DNA from: Saccoglossus kowalevskii
Lineage: Eukaryota; Hemichordata; Enteropneusta; Harrimaniidae
Assembly (NCBI RefSeq): GCF_000003605.2
Contig: NW_003140811.1
Location: forward strand, 716,908-738,502
Length of the DNA: 21,595 nt
Direction of reading: 5' to 3'
Under the pieces are notes generated by a model that ran no database searches, was not told where the DNA came from, and saw only the letters and a list, made by a program, of their open reading frames with translations. Position numbers and translations under genes: made by a program. Position 1 is the stretch's first letter. Each line of letters opens with the position of its first letter. Positions 16,184 through 21,595 of this stretch are shown here, piece by piece.

Positions 16184-18650
16184 TCATCTGTTTTCTGAAA
16201 CGAACTGCATTTTACCAGCGTTGCATGGAGGACACGTTATGTGAGCACATTTGCCACAATGGCACACCACATTCCAACGAGGTTCCAACGATTTGCATAA
16301 AGGGAGGAGGTTTCCAATCCCAAGAGCGAAATCATTATCTAATGAATCTAGAGGTGTTGAGCTGCCTGTCAAGGACGTGCATGGTGGTGTATGCATTAAA
16401 GAATGGACTGTAGATAAGAGGTGTCAATCCAGTGGTGGCAGATTATAATGTGAAGCTGATTTTGATTTTGAGAAGTTCCAGCATCTACGACATGCACCAA
16501 GTACTGCCTGCTGGGTCATTGAAGAAACAAGTGGAGCTGTTGCACAAAATCGGTCGGTCTTCAGAGATGTTTTCTTTGTGCCCTTTTTACTAGTTACATC
16601 ACATCCTGTGAGATTATGTAGAGCTGGAATTACTGTGCACATAAGGTGACCCAATAGTGCATACAAAATGTGAAGAGGAACAAACAGGTAGTGCTGCCTC
16701 TTCCTAACCTTACCCAAAGTTCCTGAAGACCTGCTTGAAGGAAAGTTGGGCATATAGAACAACGGAGCAACTACTACGTCAGTACCATTGGATAAAACAA
16801 CACAAGTTTTGTAATCTGCTCTGAGACAATTCAGGACATGCATCGGTAAACGAAGATCTGCCGATTCAACTGGGTACTGGACCTGCTGTATGTTAAGTAC
16901 AGCACCACGGTGAATCTGCACTGCCATTCATTATTCTCCATGCAAAGCTGGCTGAAATGGTCGGCGTAACACTTTAGTTTAGCTTGATGGCCAGAATGTT
17001 GCCATGTTCTTGGAAATTGGTGTTGAGAGGTTAACTGATCTAAGGACCACTGGATTCGTACTGCATCTCCGCAACATCTTTGTGTCTTTCACTTATGTAT
17101 TGTCATTGTAAATTGTCAAAGATGTAGTCACATCTGCCATAGTTATGATACAAATCATTAATCTCTCCAAACTTTGAAAGCAAATCAGAGAAATTTAAAA
17201 GTCCAGATAGAGATACTCTGAGGACTGTTGCCATAACATCAATAAGGAATGCTGAAGCGGCTTTGTAATGGTAGCTATACTCATCCGACTTCAGTTGTTC
17301 TTTTAATTAACGAAAAAGTTGGCTCTTCTATGGTTTGGTCATTAATCCACCATCACCAAGCAGCATAGGGAAAAGTACAACATCACTCTAGCTACTTCGA
17401 CTAATTTGTCAGTGACGTTCATGGCTATGAGAACTTTCTTGGCTGTTTGCTTGGGCTTATCTTTGATGGAGATCTTGGTTTTGAGATTTAATCTGTGAAT
17501 AGTGTTTCTGAGTTAAACAGTTTTGTTAATGATCCGTTCCCAGTGGAAAGCTTTGTATTTCTTTTTGCCCTTTTCAAATGCATTCAGGACATTTTTTCTG
17601 ATTTCTTCTGACATAACTTGCTTGGTGACAAAGTTGTGAAGCTTTGTGGGACAGTCTGCTGAAAATGGTGATCCTCTTTCCTCAATGAACTTCATAATTT
17701 CTTGGACGTGTCTCTCATGTTTATTTGTAGTTGCCTGGGATGATTTATGATGCAGCCATGCATCAGATGTGCTCTCATTGGCACCAGTATATTCTCGGTG
17801 CACGTTTTTCACAGCCACCATTTCGTGGTAGATCAAATCCTATTGAGCAATGTATTGCTTCTGCTTGGCATGTCCAATGACACCATCACTACACTCTGAT
17901 GAAAGCTGATGGTCTTCTCAAGTTTCTGATCATCACCAACTGCTGAGATACATCCAGGCTTGTCCTTAATTGAGAAGGAATGTCCACCAGAAAAGTGATT
18001 AAAAACAGCTGGGGCTGTTTGTGGTAGACTTCTTGCATCCTCTAGATAAACTGTACACCTTCGAAGATAATTAGTTTAATCCAGAGCAGCAAACTCATAG
18101 AGGGTCCGTTGCATTACATCAAGATGCAAATGCCATAATCCTTCTCGGTCAGCTCACAACAGATCAAGGGTTACTTCATGCCGTTTCAGAAACTAACTCC
18201 AGAATGGGAAGTTCTCATTTGTTCTAGACTTCTGAAACTCCTCCAATATTTTTCTACTGTCTGTCGTTTTGCCACAGGCCGTGCTTTTCTTAAGCTCAGC
18301 TAAGATATCTTGCTCTTGACCATAACTTGTCATACCTTTCTTTTTAAAGAACTCCTTGTACAGTAGATGTTGCATTGATTCAGCCAGGAGTTCCTGCGCA
18401 TCGAGTGACCGATTATAGTGACCTCCGTTGAGAATGGAGTTTTGAATCACTGTTGGTCCATAGATTCCTGCTTCTAGCCATACATTCTCTCCACCACTTC
18501 CTTCCAAACTCTTTCCAATGCATTTTAGCAATGTCTTGCGAGTGTGAAAGATCCCAAGACATAACAAGACTCTTGAATTATGTTGGGCGCAGGGGTTAGA
18601 TCTCCTTGGCCATGCAGTACAAATTGAAGATTACTCCCCTCCACTGTGTA
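16184..18650 (-). pseudogene. Decayed ORF of dispersed PIN-like/Cys-rich family
   Basis: Minus-strand fragments, in order, follow a long protein found many times over in cnidarian, mollusc and fish genomes, probably transposon-borne. First, LCLGIFHTRKTLLKCIGKSL with VWLEAGIYGP (18567-18193), like the family's GGFHxxMNYLGxIGK and EAGI segments. Next, ADREGLWHLHLDVMQRTLY, TNYLRRCTVYLEDARSL and FNHFSGGHSFSIKD (about 18180-17950), like REGNWxLYLxxxxxMLPWF, TNYxRW and VYLxDM. Then WLHHKSSQATTNKHERHV (17836-17513). Next SADLRLPMHV, SNGTDVVVAPLFY and PALHNLTGCDVTSKKGTKK (16927-16424), where intact members have EADTR, DTDV and SGCDTxS acidic motifs of a PIN/FEN-like nuclease fold. Last, CHCGKCAHITCPPCNAGK (16396-16184), a Cys-rich (CXC-like) end. 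Key acids are lost (EADTR to SADLR, DTDV to GTDV). Stops and frameshifts join the pieces, so it is dead. Family assignment is from motif memory. Confidence 0.7.
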
Positions 18651-19292
18651 AAAGTCTAGTGGTATTTTTGGATTATTTGACCCTGAAAACATATGTATAG
18701 ACACCAGTAGTATATTTCGTAATTACTTTCGTTACTTACTTTATACTTTACCTTAATCAGCGTGCGCGCCGAATTTGTTTTCACTGCATAGCGCCCTCTG
18801 CTGTCGAATTCATTAAACTTTCAACAAGAATGCTGTCAAACATTTAAGCTTCACACACAAATCGTCTCACCGTCCAAAAAAACACAATTTGAGCAGATCC
18901 TTAATCTATCTATTTCCATCCGTACTTAGTTAAACGCACTTACTTACTTACTTTAAACGAAAGTGATGTTTTTTTATGAGAAAATAGTTGCGAATCAAAG
19001 TCATGTGATAAATATGAAGATATAAATCAAAATAATGAGGCTCTTTAAAATTATTATTGAGCATTATTGCTGTTCGAAACGTCCCAGCGACTACATATGA
19101 GAAACACTACGCAAGTTCAAGACTATTTGGTAATAATGGTAATGAAATATATCGACATATAGTTTTGTATAAGGGTATTAATGGTTTTTATAAAATGGCT
19201 ATTTACAAATAATATTCCAGGGGGATTGGCACGAGAGGGCGCCGTCCGATCTGGGTGAAAAGTGTCAAAGTTAGTCGTCTGTAGCACATCGT
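18651..19292. other. Intergenic DNA, nothing recognised
   Basis: Contains short ACTT simple repeats (around 18733-18745 and 18938-18953) and two GCGCCCTCT/AGGGCGCC motifs. No gene or element end could be assigned. Part of it may be the missing 5' flank of the element at 16184-18650. Confidence 0.4.
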
Positions 19293-20081
19293 GAATGAAT
19301 GAATGAATAAAGTTTATTTCACTATAAAACATATATACAGATAATAATATACAAATCGAGTTGATATATAAACAAATGAGTAAACAAAATAAACAGTAAA
19401 TAATAATATTAATAAGTAATATATACAAGTACATAGTTTATAAATAATTGAATAGACTCAAAGTCTTAAATCAACAAAAGAGATGAAAGAAAATAAACTG
19501 ATTGAAGCATTTTTGTCAATCACTTGGAGAAAAGAAAAAAACTTAATCATACAAAGTCAGAACAGTAACAATAAACATACAAAAAAAAATAAACATAAAA
19601 ACACATTAAATGAAATCATAGACATTTCGTAGTTACACTGACTTACGAGAGCATTTTTTAATTTGTATTTAAATGTGTGTCTATTCCAATGGTGTATTGC
19701 AGTAAAATGTAATTGTTGTTTGGCATAAAGTTAGATTCATTTTGGGGATATAAAAACTATCAGTCATTGCTAGACGTGTTGCATAATTGTGGGGTATTGG
19801 GTCCAGATAATGATTTATTGTATGTGCAAAACGACTATTTTTAGATCAAAAACAAATAGACATGTTTGAAGCTTACATAAGCATTTAATATTCCAAGTTT
19901 TTTAAACAAGGGGGCAGTGTGAGCATTAATGTCGGCGAATGTGATGAGACGTACGACTTATTTCTAAAGTGAAAGCTTGTGGCGTCGAAGTAGGGCAGTT
20001 TTCCAGATTAGAGTAACCGCGAAGAAATACGTCGACGTTTTGACATGGATGAAGCGATCGGTAGAGATGATGTCTACATAA
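19293..20081 (-). mobile_element. 3' end of a CR1/L2-like LINE
   Basis: Read on the minus strand, broken segments match the C-terminal part of CR1/L2/Jockey-type RT proteins. TYFFAVTLIWKTALLRRHKL (about 20045-19964) resembles the conserved YCxxVWGxTY...L..LQKRA region. It is followed, through two stops, by VVRLITFADINAHTAPLFKK and LGILNAY (about 19960-19880), an excellent match to the QKRAVRLIT...HTAPLFKKLGIL block. The His-Asn/Thr-Arg block follows as PHNYATR with YIPKMNLTLCQTTI (about 19800-19710). The A-rich 3' region ends in four GAAT units (19293-19308 on the + strand), a simple-repeat tail typical of these LINEs. Stops and at least one frameshift show it is inactive. It is heavily 5'-truncated and stops at the MITE at 20082. 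Confidence 0.75.
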
Positions 20082-20371
20082 TTAAAGGGCGGTGGTCGTT
20101 GCGCTGCGCATGTGTGACATTTGTGTTGATAAACATTGATTTCCCCACAATCCAATGCGCTCTTCTAATGGGAGTTTGAGGTTTGGCCTGGGCGCGACTT
20201 GCACTAATTACCTCTGGTGACTTCTTCGATCACCTAAAAATACCCCCATTAAAGCTTGGTAACGTCTCTGTTTTTACTCGGTGATCAGCGCAACAGTCAA
20301 AGTTGCCATCTTTGTTTATATGAGACCCATATATCTCGCGCATGCGTGGCACGACGACTACCTACCTTTAA
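20082..20371. mobile_element. TTAA-flanked MITE, copy 2
   Basis: Second copy of the MITE at 537-816, in the same orientation. TTAA at 20082-20085 and 20368-20371 flanks a 282-bp body that begins AGGGCGGTGGTCG and ends CGACTACCTACCT. It has its own small indels relative to copy 1. An insertion of about 25 bp (GGCCTGGGCGCGACTTGCAC region, about 20184-20203) is absent from copy 1, whereas copy 1 has CCTTCCAA after TCGATA. Two copies with the same ends and the same target motif support a real mobile family. It lies exactly at the 5' end of the truncated LINE. Confidence 0.8.
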
Positions 20372-21595
20372 GTCAACAGCAAAGTTACAAATCTATATTA
20401 CTACTAATCTCGAATTATGTTTTATGAATTGTTATTTTTTACCGATCTCGCTGTTTCTTTTGTTTTTATCAAGTGAAGGAAAGTGATATTTGCTCTATGT
20501 GACGTATACAGCGTACATAAATGTAATGTTCGCTTGCACTAAATTGGAAATCCTGATGTCCTACAACAACTGCTCTTTACTACCGGTAACACCGGAGAGG
20601 GGCGAAACAACCACTTGATGTAGTCACCAATGACGGTTACAGTGAATGTGAAGTAATACTATTATGTTTGTTTCCCGGTGAGCACTGCGCGTTATTAACA
20701 ATGGTGCGAATGTTTCATTTTCATTTTAAAACTAGATAGGCGGCCGGATATGTTTGGTCTGAGCTTCAGTAAAAACTTACAACTTTTCCCTAACTTGGTC
20801 GTACATACATCTGGCTTCTAGTACCCGCTCCTCGCCATAGTCACGTAGTATCATGACTTTTAAGAGTGAACGCAATCTGGACGTCGCAGCCAAGTTCATT
20901 TTGAAGGGAGATCCAAATTAGCGTTTTGCGTCCTAGCATTCACATTCAACATGCTCTATTTTTGTTTGCCTTATTTGGCAGTATTTTGTAGTATCGCAAA
21001 TTACTTTTAAAGTTCGATGGAAATGTTCCATCGAAATGTTCCGTTTTTGTTGTTGTTTTTTTGTTTGTTATTTTTATTACAATTCTTCTATGGAAATGAA
21101 ACGGGAATAGTGTTGGGATATTTCACTTAGATCACGGAATCTTGTTGAGTGTTGGGCTATCGTAGTATTCCTTTCGATTTTTAAGTTAAGGGACGCAACT
21201 TCGATCTATATACGGTGATATGCGATGAAGATGATATAGTATTGATCAGAGTTATCTCATTATCATGTTCTATTCGGATGAAGAATTAGTAGTCAAAAAC
21301 TCATCATAAATCAAAATAATAATACAAAGTAACGCAATTGGGTTGGGGTTGAAAAGAATCTTATCGTCTGAAAATTCTCTAAAATACCGAGTAACTTATT
21401 ACGGAACGTAATTCGACAAATTGATACAAAACGTCAGGCGGGATGTTGATGTAATCATTGACACACATTATCTTTCTCGTGTTATTGTTACGTGTTCCCA
21501 ACGTATTTAACGTTGAAAAACTGTGGAACTTTTAAAGATATTTTTATTTCGCTCACTGATGTATTACAAATGAGTCTTTGTGGTGTGAAAAAAGT
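20372..21595. other. Intergenic DNA, nothing recognised
   Basis: No gene, RNA or known repeat recognised to the end of the window. The only structural feature is the perfect hairpin at 21013-21035, listed separately. A + strand open frame reaching from the MITE to 20486 is a chance frame. Confidence 0.4.
21013..21035. repeat. Perfect 10-bp inverted repeat, 3-nt loop
   Basis: TTCGATGGAA, ATG, then TTCCATCGAA: arms of 10 bp are fully complementary. Part of it (GAAATGTTCC) also appears again immediately after at 21033-21042. No gene is nearby that would make it a terminator, so its role is unknown and it may be fortuitous. Confidence 0.6.

Noticed and set aside
16168-16448. Two + strand frames of 65-81 codons
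   Set aside because: Shadows of the minus-strand Cys-rich end of the PIN-like element.
19123-19434. Minus-strand frame of 103 codons rich in Ile, Tyr and Leu
   Set aside because: It is the AT-rich 3' tail of the LINE read through its simple repeat; the apparent membrane segments are compositional.

Overview
The window looks like nuclear DNA of a marine invertebrate, most likely a lophotrochozoan such as a bivalve mollusc. It is AT-rich and sparse in genes, with GT/AG-bounded exons, and it is full of decayed transposable elements of types common in marine invertebrate genomes. The phylum is inferred from overall character; no marker in the window proves it. There is no operon structure, ribosome binding site, CRISPR array or phage-like block.

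Two host genes can be supported. (1) A complete two-exon caveolin gene on the + strand (coding exons 7615-7707 and 9967-10305, 143 aa) has a TATA box upstream, a poly(A) signal downstream, and an intron exactly before the caveolin signature FEDVLAEP. It has 13 cysteines, far more than vertebrate caveolins. (2) A three-exon coding unit on the + strand (about 1275/1296 to 2231) encodes a low-complexity, acidic-then-basic Ser/Thr-rich protein or protein tail that I do not recognise.

The rest is repeats, from left to right. 537-816: a TTAA-flanked MITE, with a second copy at 20082-20371. About 3900-6450: a dead L1/Tx1-like LINE on the minus strand, with its reverse transcriptase catalytic box altered and a fragment of another LINE's 3' end inside it. 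7967-8177 and 8672-8979: two hAT-like MITEs in the caveolin intron. 11110-14307: a scrambled tandem array. 15293-15469: a pogo/mariner-like MITE with TA flanks. About 15640-18650: a decayed element on the minus strand encoding a long protein of a dispersed family with a PIN-like nuclease core and a Cys-rich C-terminus. 19293-20081: the 3' end of a CR1/L2-like LINE ending in a GAAT microsatellite, with MITE copy 2 directly at its truncated end.

The most interesting feature is the array at 11110-14307. Each of its four better-preserved units carries, on the minus strand, a sequence clearly related to about the last 90 nt of 5S rRNA. This includes the internal promoter region (A-box-like and C-box-like segments) and, at the expected distance, a T-run like the Pol III terminator. 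It appears to be either a decayed 5S rDNA cluster or a satellite DNA born from one. All identifications rest on reading motifs by eye; no database search was run.
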